The notes beneath the pieces were generated by a model. The model was given only the letters and a program-made list of their open reading frames with translations, was not told the origin of the DNA and made no database searches. A stretch of 64,000 nt of DNA, from assembly GCF_029892105.1 (NCBI RefSeq), contig NZ_JARZAJ010000022.1, positions 84,952 through 148,951 on the forward strand. The letters run 5' to 3'. Every line of letters starts with the position of its first letter. The first letter of the stretch is position 1. The stretch comes from Kitasatospora sp. GP82 (lineage in GTDB: Bacteria; Actinomycetota; Actinomycetes; Streptomycetales; Streptomycetaceae). Of this stretch, positions 50,910-60,063 are shown piece by piece. The translations under genes and the position numbers were made by a program.

Positions 50910-50954
50910 CCGCGGTCTGCGCGCTCCGCCGGGTCCGCCCTCCCGGGGAAGGCG

Positions 50955-52268
50955 CTACCCGCCGAGTACCCGCCGCAGGTAGTCGTTGGCGAACAGCCGG
51001 TCCGGGTCGATCCGGTCGCGCAGCGCGGTGAACTCGCCGAAGCGCGGGTAGACCGAGGCCAGGTACTCGGCGTCCCTGGTGTGCAGCTTGCCCCAGTGCG
51101 GGCGGCCCCGATGGGCGGTCATCAGGCGCTCGACCTCGGTGAAGTAGCCCTGCTCGGCCGTGCCCCGGTAGAGGTGGACGGCTATGTAGACACTGTCGCG
51201 CCCGTTCGCGGTGGAGAGCCAGAGGTCGTCGGCGGGTGCGATCCGTACCTCGACCGGGAAGCTGATCCGCCAGCCGGAACGCTCGATCAGCGCTTTCAGC
51301 TCGCGCAGCACGGCGGTGGCCGCGTCGCGCGGCACGGCGTACTCCATCTCGATGAAGCGCACCTTGCGCGGGCTGGTGAACACCTTGTAGGCGGCGTCGG
51401 TGTACGTCCGCTCCGACCAGGCCCGCCCGGCGAGCTGCGCGATGGCCGGGACGGCGGCAGGGAAGCGGCGGCCGATCCGGCAGGCCCCGTCCCAGACGGT
51501 GTTGGAGAGGAAGTCGTCCTCCAGCCACGCCTTGAGGGGCGGGAGCGGGCGGGCCGGACCCTGGCTGCGGTTGTTGCGCTTGGTGGAGCACAGTTCGGTG
51601 TGCGGGAACCAGTAGAACTCGAAGTGCTCGTTGACGGTCGCGAGTTCCTCGAAGCGGTCCAGCACCTCCGCGAAGCGCATCGGCTGCTCGTGCGCGGTCA
51701 GCAGGAAGGCGGGTTCGACGCCGAAGGTGAGCGCGCTGACCACACCGAGTGCGCCGAGGCCGAGACGGGAGCCCTGGAACAGCTCGGGGTTCTCGGTCGG
51801 GGAGCAGGTCCGGACCGTGCCGTCGGCCAGGACGATCTCCACCGCCCTGAGCTGGGCGGCCAGCGAGCCGGAGTCGCGGCCGGTGCCGTGGGTGCCGGTG
51901 CTGGTGGCTCCGGCGACGGTCTGGACCTCGATGTCGCCCATGTTGGTCAGTGCGAGCCCCGCTGCCGCGAGCAGCCGGTTGAGGGTGGCGAGCGGCAGCC
52001 CGGACTCCACCGTGACCGTTCCGGCCCGGCGGTCCAGCTCCCGTACGGCGGTCAGGCCGGTGGGCCGGATCAGGACGGCGTCCTGGGCGGAGGCGATCGC
52101 GGTGAAGGAGTGGCCCGAGCCGACCGCCTTGACCCGGTGGCCCTCCTCGGCGGCCCGGAGGATCTCCTTGGCCAGCTCAGCGGTCGAGGCCGGGGCGACC
52201 ACCCGGGCGGGGCGGGCACCCTGGTTGCCGGCCCAGTTGCTCCAGCGGGTGGTACTGGCCTGCGGCAT
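50955..52268 (-). CDS. FAD-linked sugar-1,4-lactone oxidase (D-arabinono/L-gulono type)
   Basis: A 437-residue flavoprotein of the VAO/aldonolactone oxidase family. The FAD-binding motif is VKAVGSGHSFTAIA (about 47-60), where the His of SGHS is the covalent FAD site in several relatives, with TVAGATSTGTHGTG (about 117-130). The C-terminal HWGKLHTRDAEYLASVYPRFGEF is the ALO signature including the catalytic H-x-x-K (HWGK). It oxidises a sugar lactone or alditol with oxygen; substrate not fixed. ATG 52268 has GGAGG upstream. Confidence 0.9.
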   Translation of the reverse strand: MPQASTTRWSNWAGNQGARPARVVAPASTAELAKEILRAAEEGHRVKAVGSGHSFTAIASAQDAVLIRPTGLTAVRELDRRAGTVTVESGLPLATLNRLLAAAGLALTNMGDIEVQTVAGATSTGTHGTGRDSGSLAAQLRAVEIVLADGTVRTCSPTENPELFQGSRLGLGALGVVSALTFGVEPAFLLTAHEQPMRFAEVLDRFEELATVNEHFEFYWFPHTELCSTKRNNRSQGPARPLPPLKAWLEDDFLSNTVWDGACRIGRRFPAAVPAIAQLAGRAWSERTYTDAAYKVFTSPRKVRFIEMEYAVPRDAATAVLRELKALIERSGWRISFPVEVRIAPADDLWLSTANGRDSVYIAVHLYRGTAEQGYFTEVERLMTAHRGRPHWGKLHTRDAEYLASVYPRFGEFTALRDRIDPDRLFANDYLRRVLGG

Positions 52269-52475
52269 GGCGGTGCCTCCTGCTCCGGGTGCCGGGGCCT
52301 GCCGGTCCCGCGCTTCCTACCACTGAGTAGGGGGGAGCGTAGCCATTCGGCCGAGGGAGGTCCATGGGGTCGGCCAAGGTGCAGGACACGCCATCGGCCG
52401 GGGCTGCTAGGGAAGCCCGCTGCGAACCGGGACAGTTCCCCGCCCGTGCGGTCCCGGCCGGCGGTGCGCCCGGGG

Positions 52476-53726
52476 TCAGTGCTGGAGGACGCCCTCCGTC
52501 GCGGCGGGTTCGGTGGCCAGGGCCAGTCCGGAGCGCAGTCGGCGCAGCCCGGCAAGGGCGGTGAGGGCGCCGAAGAGGCCCGCGCCGAAGGGCACCAAGT
52601 ACGCGGCGGCGCCGCCTGCGGCGTCCACCACCCAGCCCGCGACCGAGGACCCGAGCGCGACGCCCAGCGCGAGCCCGGTGGTGGTCCAGGTCATGCCCTC
52701 GGTGAGCTGCGCGGCCGGAACCAGCCGTTCGACCAGGGCCATGGCGGTGATCAGGGTCGGCGAGATGGAGATTCCGGCCAGGAAGAGCGCCGCGCCGACC
52801 CCGATCAGACCGGCGGTGCCGTGCAGCCAGGCGGCGGCCAGGACCGGCACCGCCATGCTGGCTGCCATCACGGCGATCCCGCCGAGAAAACGGCCGGCCA
52901 GCGAGCCGTTGAGCTTCAGCGTCCCGAAGACCACCCCGGCCAGGCCGGAGCCGAGCGCGTACACCGCGAGCACCAGGCCGGACGCGGCCTTGTGCCCCTG
53001 CTCCTGGGCGAAGGCGTAGGTGGCCACCTCGACCGAGCCGAAGATCGCCCCGGTCGCCACGAAGGTCAGCACCAGCACCTCAAGGCCCGCCGAGCGGATC
53101 GCCGACCTGCCCGCCCGGTGCGCGGCCGGGTGCACCAGGGGCTCGGTGCCGCGCTGCGCGGTGAACAGCACCACGCCGACGACCAGGAAGAGACCGGCCA
53201 GCACCACGCCCGCCTCGGGGAAGACCGAGGTGGCCAGACCGATCGAGAGGATCGGGCCGACGATGAAGCAGATCTCGTCCATCACGGCCTCGAACGAGTA
53301 CGCGGTGTGCAGCTTGGGCGGCTCGCCGCTGTACAGGTGGGCCCAGCGGGCCCGGACCATCGAGCCGGTGCTGGGCATCACGCCCATCCCGGCGGCGGCC
53401 ACGAACAGTGTCCAGTCCGGGGCCGCCATGCGCGCGCAGAGCAGCAGGACGACCGCGGCGACCACCGCAAGACCGGTGGCGGGCAGACTCACCCTGCGCT
53501 GCCCGTAACGGTCCACCAGCCGGGAGACCTGTGGGCCGAGCACCGCCGCCGACAGCGCCATCGTGCCGGACACGACGCCGGCGATCCCGTACGAGCCGCG
53601 CAGTTGGGACAGCATGGTGATGATGCCGATCCCGGTCATCGAGATGGGCAGCCGCGCTATCAGGCCGGCGGACGAGAAGGCCAGGGTGCCGGGGGCGACG
53701 AAGATCTGGCGGTAGCTGGACAGCAC
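52476..53726 (-). CDS. MFS transporter
   Basis: A 416-residue major facilitator with twelve predicted helices. Motif-A-like sequence 'GPQVSRLVDRYGQRRVSLPA' follows helix 2. The pattern fits the drug/sugar efflux type (RIFVAPGTLAFSSAGLIARLPISMTGIGIITML at the start). Substrate unknown. GTG 53726 (SSYRQIFVAPG) is chosen since GGAG lies six bases upstream; a start at 53768 would add 14 basic residues. Divergent from the ferrochelatase gene. Confidence 0.85.
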   Translation of the reverse strand: MLSSYRQIFVAPGTLAFSSAGLIARLPISMTGIGIITMLSQLRGSYGIAGVVSGTMALSAAVLGPQVSRLVDRYGQRRVSLPATGLAVVAAVVLLLCARMAAPDWTLFVAAAGMGVMPSTGSMVRARWAHLYSGEPPKLHTAYSFEAVMDEICFIVGPILSIGLATSVFPEAGVVLAGLFLVVGVVLFTAQRGTEPLVHPAAHRAGRSAIRSAGLEVLVLTFVATGAIFGSVEVATYAFAQEQGHKAASGLVLAVYALGSGLAGVVFGTLKLNGSLAGRFLGGIAVMAASMAVPVLAAAWLHGTAGLIGVGAALFLAGISISPTLITAMALVERLVPAAQLTEGMTWTTTGLALGVALGSSVAGWVVDAAGGAAAYLVPFGAGLFGALTALAGLRRLRSGLALATEPAATEGVLQH

Positions 53727-53862
53727 GCGGGCTCCGCAGGGACGGGGGCGAGGAACGGTAAGGAACAAGTCTTCCTTGGACAGCTTACGAACTGTGGCAA
53801 ACGATTACTCATCGGGCGGACCTGCCGCCGGGCGCCGAAGGGGTGGTGGCAGGATCGGTGCC

Positions 53863-54999
53863 ATGTCCGACTCGCGCACCCTCACCGACCCTGCGCCCTA
53901 CGACGCGCTCCTGCTGCTGTCCTTCGGGGGCCCCGAGGCCCCCGAGGACGTGGTGCCGTTCCTGGAGAATGTCACCCGAGGCCGGGGCATCCCCAAGGAG
54001 CGCCTCGCCGAGGTCGGCAAGCACTACTTCCTGTTCGGCGGCGTCAGCCCGATCAACGAGCAGAACCGCGAACTGCTCGCCGCGCTGCGCAAGGACTTCG
54101 CCGAGCACGGTCTGGACCTGCCCGTCTACTGGGGCAACCGCAACTGGGCGCCCTACCTGGTGGACACCCTGCGCGAGATCGCCGCCGACGGCCACCGCCG
54201 GATCGCCGTCCTCGCGACCAGTGCCTACGCCGGGTACTCCGGCTGCCGCCAGTACCGCGAGAACCTGGCGGACGCGCTCGCCGCCCTCGCCGAGGAGGGC
54301 CTGCCCGAACTCCGGGTCGACAAGCTGCGGCACTTGTACAACCACCCCGGTTTCGTCCAGCCGATGATCGACGCCACCCTGGCAGCGCTCACCGAGCTGC
54401 CTGCCGAGGCCCGCGACGGCGCCCGTCTCGCGTTCACCACCCACTCCATCCCCGAGGCGATGGCCGAGACCTCCGGTGCCCCCGACGACCCTGCCCGGGG
54501 CAGGCCCGGCGGCGCCTACGTCGCCCAGCACCTGGAGGTCGCCCGCCTGGTCGCCGAGGCCGTCGCCGTGGCGACCGGGGTGGCCGACCGCCCCTGGGAA
54601 CTGGTCTTCCAGAGCCGCAGCGGCGCCCCGCACATCCCCTGGCTGGAACCGGACATCTGCGAGCACCTGGAGTCGCTGCACTCGGCCGGAGCCCCGGCGG
54701 CCGTGATGGTGCCGATCGGCTTTGTCTCCGACCACATGGAGGTCAAGTACGACCTCGACACCGAGGCCGTGGCCAAGGCCGCCGAACTCGGCCTGCCGGT
54801 GGCCCGTGCCGCCACCGTCGGTGCCGACCCCCGCTTCACGGCGGCCGTCCGCGGGTTGCTGCTGGAGCGCGCGGCAGCGGAGCGCGGCCTGCCCGTCGAG
54901 CGGTGCGCCCTGGGCGCGCTCGGCCCGAGCCACGACGTGTGCGCCGTCGCCTGCTGCCCCAACCCGCGCGCCTCCCGCCCTGCGGCCGCCCAGATCTGA
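53863..54999 (+). CDS. hemH: Ferrochelatase (coproporphyrin type)
   Basis: A 378-residue iron chelatase of haem synthesis. Family motifs: YDALLLLSFGGPEAPEDVVPFLENV (about 13-37), YWGNRNWAPYL (about 89-99) and FTTHSIPEAMA (about 192-202) with the catalytic His. Four Cys, SGCRQYREN plus C-x3-CC within VCAVACCPN at the end, suit the [2Fe-2S] cluster of actinobacterial enzymes. Gram-positive actinobacteria use the coproporphyrin pathway, so coproporphyrin III is the expected substrate. ATG 53863 has AGGA 8 bases upstream. Confidence 0.94.
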   Translation: MSDSRTLTDPAPYDALLLLSFGGPEAPEDVVPFLENVTRGRGIPKERLAEVGKHYFLFGGVSPINEQNRELLAALRKDFAEHGLDLPVYWGNRNWAPYLVDTLREIAADGHRRIAVLATSAYAGYSGCRQYRENLADALAALAEEGLPELRVDKLRHLYNHPGFVQPMIDATLAALTELPAEARDGARLAFTTHSIPEAMAETSGAPDDPARGRPGGAYVAQHLEVARLVAEAVAVATGVADRPWELVFQSRSGAPHIPWLEPDICEHLESLHSAGAPAAVMVPIGFVSDHMEVKYDLDTEAVAKAAELGLPVARAATVGADPRFTAAVRGLLLERAAAERGLPVERCALGALGPSHDVCAVACCPNPRASRPAAAQI

Positions 55000-55049
55000 C
55001 GGTTCGCCGTACGAGCCTCGACCCACAGACACCCGCCGGAAGGATTCCC

Positions 55050-55853
55050 GTGCCCAATCCCGACCTGCTCGCCGAACTCCTCGATGTCGCGGTCGAGGCG
55101 GCCACCCGAGCGGGGGCCCTGCTCCGCGACGGTCGCCCCGCCGACCTCGGCGTCGCCGCGACCAAGAGCAGCCCCGTGGACGTGGTCACCGAGATGGACC
55201 TCGCCTCCGAGAAGCTGATCCTGGAGCTGATCGGCGAGCGCCGCCCCGAGGACGGCTACCTCGGCGAGGAGGGCGCGGACCGCCCCGGCAGCAGCGGAGT
55301 GCGCTGGGTGGTCGACCCGCTCGACGGCACCGTCAACTACCTGTACGGGCTGCCCTCCTGGGGAGTCAGTGTGGCCGCCGAGGTCGACGGGCAGGCGGTG
55401 GTCGGTGTGGTGGCCGTGCCGGCCAGGGGTGAGCTCTTCCAGGCCGTACTCGGCGGCGGTGCCCGGCTCGACGGGCGGCCGGTCTCCTGCCGCCCGGCCC
55501 CGCCCTGGGGCCAGGCGCTGGTCGGCACCGGCTTCAACTACGTCCGGTCGGTGCGCGCGCACCAGGCGCAGGTGCTGCTGGCCCTGATGCCCGAGGTCCG
55601 CGACATCCGCCGGGCCGGTGCGGCCGCCGTCGACTTCTGCGACCTGGCGGCCGGACGGCTCGACGCCTTCTACGAGCGCGGCCTCCAGCCCTGGGACATG
55701 GCCGCCGGCGTGCTGATCGCCCGGGAGGCCGGGGCGCTGGTCGGCGGACGGCCCGGGGAGGAGCCGGACGGCGATCTCGCCGTCGCGGCCCCGCCCGGAG
55801 TCTTCGAGGAGCTCCAGTCCCGGCTCGAGACGCTCGGAGCCTGGCACGACTGA
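55050..55853 (+). CDS. Inositol monophosphatase family protein
   Basis: A 267-residue Mg-dependent phosphatase. Motifs: DVVTEMDLASEKLI (about 44-57), YLGEEG (about 70-75), the core WVVDPLDGTVNYLYGLP (about 91-107) and GLQPWDMAAGVLIAREAGA (about 211-229). Acts on inositol-1-phosphate or related sugar phosphates. GTG 55050 follows GGAAGGA; the same frame is open for thousands of bases upstream without homology, so only this part is real. It starts 51 bases after ferrochelatase and may be co-transcribed. Confidence 0.92.
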   Translation: MPNPDLLAELLDVAVEAATRAGALLRDGRPADLGVAATKSSPVDVVTEMDLASEKLILELIGERRPEDGYLGEEGADRPGSSGVRWVVDPLDGTVNYLYGLPSWGVSVAAEVDGQAVVGVVAVPARGELFQAVLGGGARLDGRPVSCRPAPPWGQALVGTGFNYVRSVRAHQAQVLLALMPEVRDIRRAGAAAVDFCDLAAGRLDAFYERGLQPWDMAAGVLIAREAGALVGGRPGEEPDGDLAVAAPPGVFEELQSRLETLGAWHD

Positions 55854-55905
55854 CGCCCGAGCCGTGCGGTGGGCCCGTTCGGCGGGTCCAGCGGGAAAGC
55901 GAAGA

Positions 55906-55934
55906 GCCCTGGCACACGGATGTGGTGCCAGGGC
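55906..55934 (+). terminator. Terminator after inositol monophosphatase gene
   Basis: 10-base arms GCCCTGGCAC / GTGCCAGGGC with a 9-base loop, 53 bases past the stop. The opposing gene ends at 56034, so it may act both ways. Confidence 0.78.
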
Positions 55935-56033
55935 CCGGATTTCAGCTGCCCCGGACGGTTCTCAGGGGCGGGTGAGGCGGGCGGTGTGAGTGAGCTTGCG
56001 ACTGCCGTGTCGGGTCAGGCGCTTCGGGGCGGG

Positions 56034-56219
56034 TCAGGCGGCGGAGCGGTGGATCTGGTGCACCGGGTCGATGCCGTGCTCGGCAGCGAGACGGCGCAGG
56101 TCGTCCAGTTCGGACTGCTCGACCTCGGCCAAGAAGTCGTCCCCGGACTCGAGTGCGCGGTGGAGGTCCTGCTCGGTGTTCTGTATGCGCTGCAGGATCC
56201 CGGCGGTGAAGGCGTCCAT
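56034..56219 (-). CDS. Small conserved protein, unknown function
   Basis: A 61-residue acidic helical protein (DAFTAGILQRIQNTEQDLHRALESGDDFLAEVEQSELDDLRRLAAEHGIDP). High Glu/Leu content and heptad-like spacing suggest a short coiled coil. ATG 56219 is chosen because AAGGGGG lies 8 bases upstream; an ATG 30 bases earlier lacks one. I do not recognise a named family, though similar small proteins are common near cutRS in streptomycetes. Divergent from cutR over 515 bases. Confidence 0.7.
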   Translation of the reverse strand: MDAFTAGILQRIQNTEQDLHRALESGDDFLAEVEQSELDDLRRLAAEHGIDPVHQIHRSAA

Positions 56220-56734
56220 ACGAGCCCCCTTGCTGTGTCGGACGGGCACGGTCCGGCGTTCCCCGGCAGTCGAGGAGGAGGGCGGTCAACGGAAACGCCC
56301 CAGCCGGATGCTGCTCTCTCCGGTCGGGCGCGGAGACGGCCCTGGGCCGCTCCCGATGACACCTGATCCCCTGAGCCGGTGCGGATGAACGCACGGCGGG
56401 TGTTGTGCGATCGGCGCTCGGCCCGATCGCGGGTGTGCAGCTGTCCTCCCCTCCGGCGGGGCCGGGAAACCTCCGATCCGAAGAAAGTTGCCTGCGTCAC
56501 AGTCCAATCGGCAGTGGGCCCTCCCGCTTGGGCCCGCGAGCAGGTTCCGGCGCCGACCGCTTACCGCTGCTTTACCGGCCGACCAGGCAGGATGGAACCA
56601 CCGTCGGATCCGTGTGCCGGCTCCCGGGGCGAAGGTAAGGCCCGGGGGGCAGGACGCTTCGGCTCCGCGCCCGGCGCACAACGGCCCGCACGGGCGGGCA
56701 CGGTGGGGCCGTCCATGAAGAAGGGACAACCATC
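56220..56734. other. 515-base divergent promoter region upstream of cutR
   Basis: No credible gene. The notable element is a direct repeat GCTTACCG / GCTTTACCG at about 56559-56577, with TTACC copies 11 bases apart, as expected for an OmpR-family regulator dimer, about 160 bases before cutR. Confidence 0.5.
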
Positions 56735-57388
56735 GTGCGGGTACTCGTGGTGGAGGACGAGCAGCTGCTCGCCGAAGCCGTCGCGACCGGCCTGCGCCGT
56801 GAGGCGATGGCCGTGGACGTGGTCTACGACGGCGAGGCCGCGCTCCAGCGCATCGCGATCAACGACTACGACGTGGTCGTGCTCGACCGCGACCTGCCGC
56901 TGGTCCACGGCGACGACGTCTGCCGCAGCGTCGTCGGGCAGGGCCTGGCCACTCGGGTGATCATGCTGACCGCCTCCGGCGACATCAGCGACCGGGTCGA
57001 GGGCCTGGAGATCGGCGCCGACGACTACCTCCCCAAGCCGTTCGCCTTCAGCGAACTCGTCGCCCGGGTGCGCGCCCTGGGGCGTCGCTCCACCATTCCG
57101 CTGCCGCCCGTCCTGGAACGGGCCGGTATCTCCCTCGACCCCGGCCGCCGAGAGGTGCTCAGGGACGGCAAGCCCGTCCAGCTGGCCCCCAAGGAGTTCG
57201 CCGTCCTGGAGGTCCTGATGCGGGCCGGCGGCGCGGTCGTCTCCGCCGAGCAGCTGCTGGAGAAGGCCTGGGACGAGCACACCGATCCGTTCACCAACGT
57301 CGTCCGGGTCACCGTGATGACCCTGCGCCGCAAGCTGGGCGACCCGCCGGTGATCGTCACCGTCCCGGGTTCGGGCTACCGCATCTGA
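56735..57388 (+). CDS. cutR: Response regulator CutR (OmpR family)
   Basis: A 217-residue regulator. The receiver domain starts RVLVVEDEQLLAEAVATGLRR with phosphoacceptor Asp51 (VVVLDRDLPL) and Lys in YLPKPFAF. The winged helix (about 125-215) reads LAPKEFAVLEVLMR..TNVVRVTVMTLRRKLG..VPGSGYRI. Sequence is very close to CutR of S. coelicolor and S. lividans as I recall it, linked to secretion stress and glucose effects on antibiotic production. GTG 56735 follows AAGGGAC. Confidence 0.93.
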   Translation: MRVLVVEDEQLLAEAVATGLRREAMAVDVVYDGEAALQRIAINDYDVVVLDRDLPLVHGDDVCRSVVGQGLATRVIMLTASGDISDRVEGLEIGADDYLPKPFAFSELVARVRALGRRSTIPLPPVLERAGISLDPGRREVLRDGKPVQLAPKEFAVLEVLMRAGGAVVSAEQLLEKAWDEHTDPFTNVVRVTVMTLRRKLGDPPVIVTVPGSGYRI

Positions 57389-57460
57389 GCCAGGAGGTCG
57401 GCCGTCCCGGCCTCGCACCACCATCCGCACCGCAACACCGCAACACCGGAGAGGACAGCC

Positions 57461-58774
57461 ATGACCACCCCGCCCCCCGTCGGCGGGGCCCCCGGCACGC
57501 CTGCCGGCGGCCCGGGCCCGGTACCGCCCCGGCCGGCCCACCCGCCGACCACCACCGTGGAGCAGCCCGCCCGCAGGCCCGAGCCCGCCGGCTACACCCC
57601 CGGCGACGGGCTGCTCAGCTGGCTCCAGCTGCGCCCGACCATCCGGATCAGGCTCACCCTGCTGTACGGCGGGATGTTCCTGATGGCAGGGATCGTCCTG
57701 CTGGTGCTGATGTACTTCTTCGTCCAGCAGGCGTTCCATGACGCCCTGCTGCCGACCTTCCGGTTCGACCAGGGCGGCATCAACGTCAACGGCCGGCTGG
57801 TGACGACCGAGCAGTTCAACGACCAGCTGGTCCAGCTGCAGGACGACAAGGCCAACGCCGCCCTGACCGTCCTGCTGCGCAAGTCGCTCACCGTGCTGGT
57901 CTGCCTGGCCGTGATCGCCTTCGTGGCCGGCTACGCCATGGCCGGGCGCGTGCTGCGGCCGCTCGGGAGGATCACCCGTACCGCCCGCGAGGTGGCCGGT
58001 TCCGACCTGCACCGGCGGATCCAGATGGACGGCCCGGACGACGAGCTCAAGGAGCTCGCCGACACCTTCGACGACATGCTCGACCGCCTGGACCGGTCCT
58101 TCGACTCTCAGCGGCGCTTCGTCGCCAACGCCTCGCACGAGTTGCGCACCCCGCTCGCGATCAACCGCACCCTGCTGGAGGTGCAGCTCTCCGACCCCGG
58201 CGCCTCACCGGACCTCCAGCAGCTCGGCAAGACCCTGCTGGCCACCAACGAGCGCAGCGAACAGCTGGTCGAGGGCCTGCTGCTGCTCGCCCGCAGTGAC
58301 AACGAACTCACCGACCGCAGACCGGTGGAGCTCTCCGAGGTGGCGGCGCGGGCGCTGGAGCAGATCCGCCCGGAGGCGGCCACCCGTGAGGTGGAACTGC
58401 GCTCGACGCTGACCCCCGCGACGGTCTCCGGCAACGGCGTCCTGCTGGAGCGGATCGCACTCAACCTGCTGCAGAACGCCGTCCGCTACAACGTCCCGGA
58501 CGGCTGGGTGGAGATCACCACGACCGTGGTGGCGGGCGGAGCGGGCGAGCTGACGGTGAGCAACACCGGACCGGTTGTCCCCGGCTACGAGCTGGAGCAC
58601 ATCTTCGAGCCGTTCCGGCGGGTCAAGGGCGCCGACCGCACCCGCAGCGACAAGGGCGTCGGGCTCGGCCTGTCCATCGTCCGCTCGGTGGTCCGGGCGC
58701 ACGGAGGTGCCATCGAGGCCACTGCGCGCACCGGAGGCGGCCTCACCATCCGGGTACGTATTCCGGGAGCCTGA
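57461..58774 (+). CDS. cutS: Sensor kinase CutS
   Basis: A 437-residue membrane kinase partner of CutR. A Pro/Gly-rich cytosolic lead of about 50 residues precedes helix 1 (LTLLYGGMFLMAGIVLLVLMYFFV, about 65-88). A short extracellular loop of about 55 residues and helix 2 (LTVLVCLAVIAFVAGYAMAG) follow, then HAMP, the phosphoacceptor FVANASHELRTPLAINRT, N box LNLLQNAVRYN and lid KGVGLGLSIVRSVV. The extracellular loop has no Cys; the only nearby Cys is inside helix 2. The gene begins 72 bases after cutR. Confidence 0.92.
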   Translation: MTTPPPVGGAPGTPAGGPGPVPPRPAHPPTTTVEQPARRPEPAGYTPGDGLLSWLQLRPTIRIRLTLLYGGMFLMAGIVLLVLMYFFVQQAFHDALLPTFRFDQGGINVNGRLVTTEQFNDQLVQLQDDKANAALTVLLRKSLTVLVCLAVIAFVAGYAMAGRVLRPLGRITRTAREVAGSDLHRRIQMDGPDDELKELADTFDDMLDRLDRSFDSQRRFVANASHELRTPLAINRTLLEVQLSDPGASPDLQQLGKTLLATNERSEQLVEGLLLLARSDNELTDRRPVELSEVAARALEQIRPEAATREVELRSTLTPATVSGNGVLLERIALNLLQNAVRYNVPDGWVEITTTVVAGGAGELTVSNTGPVVPGYELEHIFEPFRRVKGADRTRSDKGVGLGLSIVRSVVRAHGGAIEATARTGGGLTIRVRIPGA

Positions 58775-59088
58775 GCCGTCGCCCGGGCCGCTGGACGGCC
58801 GCCTGTGCCCTCCCGGCCCCGTCCGGCCCCCCGGGGCCCCGATTCGCTCCGTGCGCGGACCATCAACCGCCGCCCCTGTCAGGTCCGTCAAGACGACATA
58901 AGCCCTGGCCGGGGCGGCTTGTCTTTTGCCGCCGGAACAACTTACGGTTACGTAACCTACGCAGCCGTAAGTGAGTCGCATCTGCCCGGCTCCGTCCGGC
59001 CCCGGCCCCGGTTCCCGCCCCCAGGCGGGTCCCGTCCCGGCTCTCCGCGCGTCCCACCCGTCCCTGCCCGCCCTCAGGAGCACCAGTC
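58775..59088. other. 314-base region between cutS and the desaturase gene
   Basis: No gene seen. It contains the desaturase promoter/operator described separately. The part nearest cutS is Pro-codon-like GC-rich sequence without a clear terminator. Confidence 0.6.
58919..58972 (+). promoter_or_regulatory. Promoter and nested palindromic operator of desaturase gene
   Basis: ACTTACGG (58940-58947) and CCGTAAGT (58965-58972) are perfect 8-base arms. Nested at 58946-58957 is the perfect 12-base palindrome GGTTACGTAACC. TTGTCT at 58919-58924 and TACGGT about 18 bases on could be the -35 and -10, so a bound repressor would block the promoter. A TetR-family lipid regulator is a reasonable guess. 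Confidence 0.6.
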
Positions 59089-60063
59089 GTGACCATCGCA
59101 CCCGTGCAGCGCCCCGCCTCGACCGCCTGGACCGACGCCAAGCTGATCCTCGCCCTGGAGGAGGTGGTGGAGACCGAGCTCAACCGCCACCTGACGGTGG
59201 CCAAGGAGTGGATGCCGCACGAGTACGTCCCGTGGAGCCAGGGCCGTGACTTCGACGGTGTGCTCGGCGGCGACGCCTGGTCGATAGAGCAGTCGAAGAT
59301 CACCCCGCTGGGCCGCGTCGCCCTGGTGGTCAACCTGCTGACCGAGGACAACCTCCCCAGTTACCACCACGAGATCGCCACCATGTTCGGCCGCGAGGGC
59401 GCCTGGGGCACCTGGGTGCACCGCTGGACGGCGGAGGAGGGCCGCCACGGGATCGCGATCCGCGACTACCTGCTGGCCACCCGTGCGGTGGACCCGGTGG
59501 AGCTGGAGCGGGCCCGGATGTCCCACATGTCGGAGGGCTTCGAGTCCGACAACGCGCACAGCATGCTTCAGTCCGTCGCGTACGTGGCCTTCCAGGAGCT
59601 CGCCACCCGGATCTCGCACCGCAACACCGGCCACTACGCCGGCGATCCGCTCTGCGACCAGCTGCTGGCGAAGATCGCCAACGACGAGAACCTGCACATG
59701 GTCTTCTACCGCAACCTGCTGAAGGCCGCGCTGGAACTCGCCCCCGACCAGGCGATGCGCGCCATCGCCGACGTGGTCACCGACTTCCGGATGCCTGGCC
59801 ACGGCATCCCCGGCTTCGAGCGCTCCGCCGTCCAGATCGCCGTCGGCGGCGTCTACAACCTGCGGATCCACCACGACGACGTGCTGCAGCCGGTGCTGCG
59901 CCACCTCAAGGTGATGGAGATCGACGGGCTCGGGCCGGAGGGCCGCAAGGCGCAGGAGGAGCTGGGGCTCTTCCTGGACGGCCTGAACGCCCAGGCCGTC
60001 CGCTTCGACGAGCGGCAGGCCGCCCTGCTGGCGCGCCGGGCGGCCAACGCCGCCCGGAAGTGA
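59089..60063 (+). CDS. Acyl-ACP desaturase (ferritin-like diiron, type 2)
   Basis: A 324-residue soluble desaturase that inserts a double bond in acyl carrier protein- or CoA-bound fatty acids, using O2 and ferredoxin. Diiron ligands come from E-x-x-H-type helices: TEDNLPSYHHE (about 85-95), WTAEEGRHG (about 110-118) and NDENLHMV (about 202-209). Length and the 'PVQRPASTAWTDAKLILALEEVVE' start resemble actinobacterial DesA-like enzymes. GTG 59089 has AGGAG 8 bases upstream. The palindromic operator upstream implies tight transcriptional control. Confidence 0.92.
   Translation: MTIAPVQRPASTAWTDAKLILALEEVVETELNRHLTVAKEWMPHEYVPWSQGRDFDGVLGGDAWSIEQSKITPLGRVALVVNLLTEDNLPSYHHEIATMFGREGAWGTWVHRWTAEEGRHGIAIRDYLLATRAVDPVELERARMSHMSEGFESDNAHSMLQSVAYVAFQELATRISHRNTGHYAGDPLCDQLLAKIANDENLHMVFYRNLLKAALELAPDQAMRAIADVVTDFRMPGHGIPGFERSAVQIAVGGVYNLRIHHDDVLQPVLRHLKVMEIDGLGPEGRKAQEELGLFLDGLNAQAVRFDERQAALLARRAANAARK

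Noticed and set aside
51081..55049. Very long open plus-strand frame leading into the inositol monophosphatase gene
   Set aside because: High GC keeps alternate frames open. The stretch lies opposite the lactone oxidase and MFS genes and in another frame of ferrochelatase; only the part from GTG 55050 has homology and a ribosome site.
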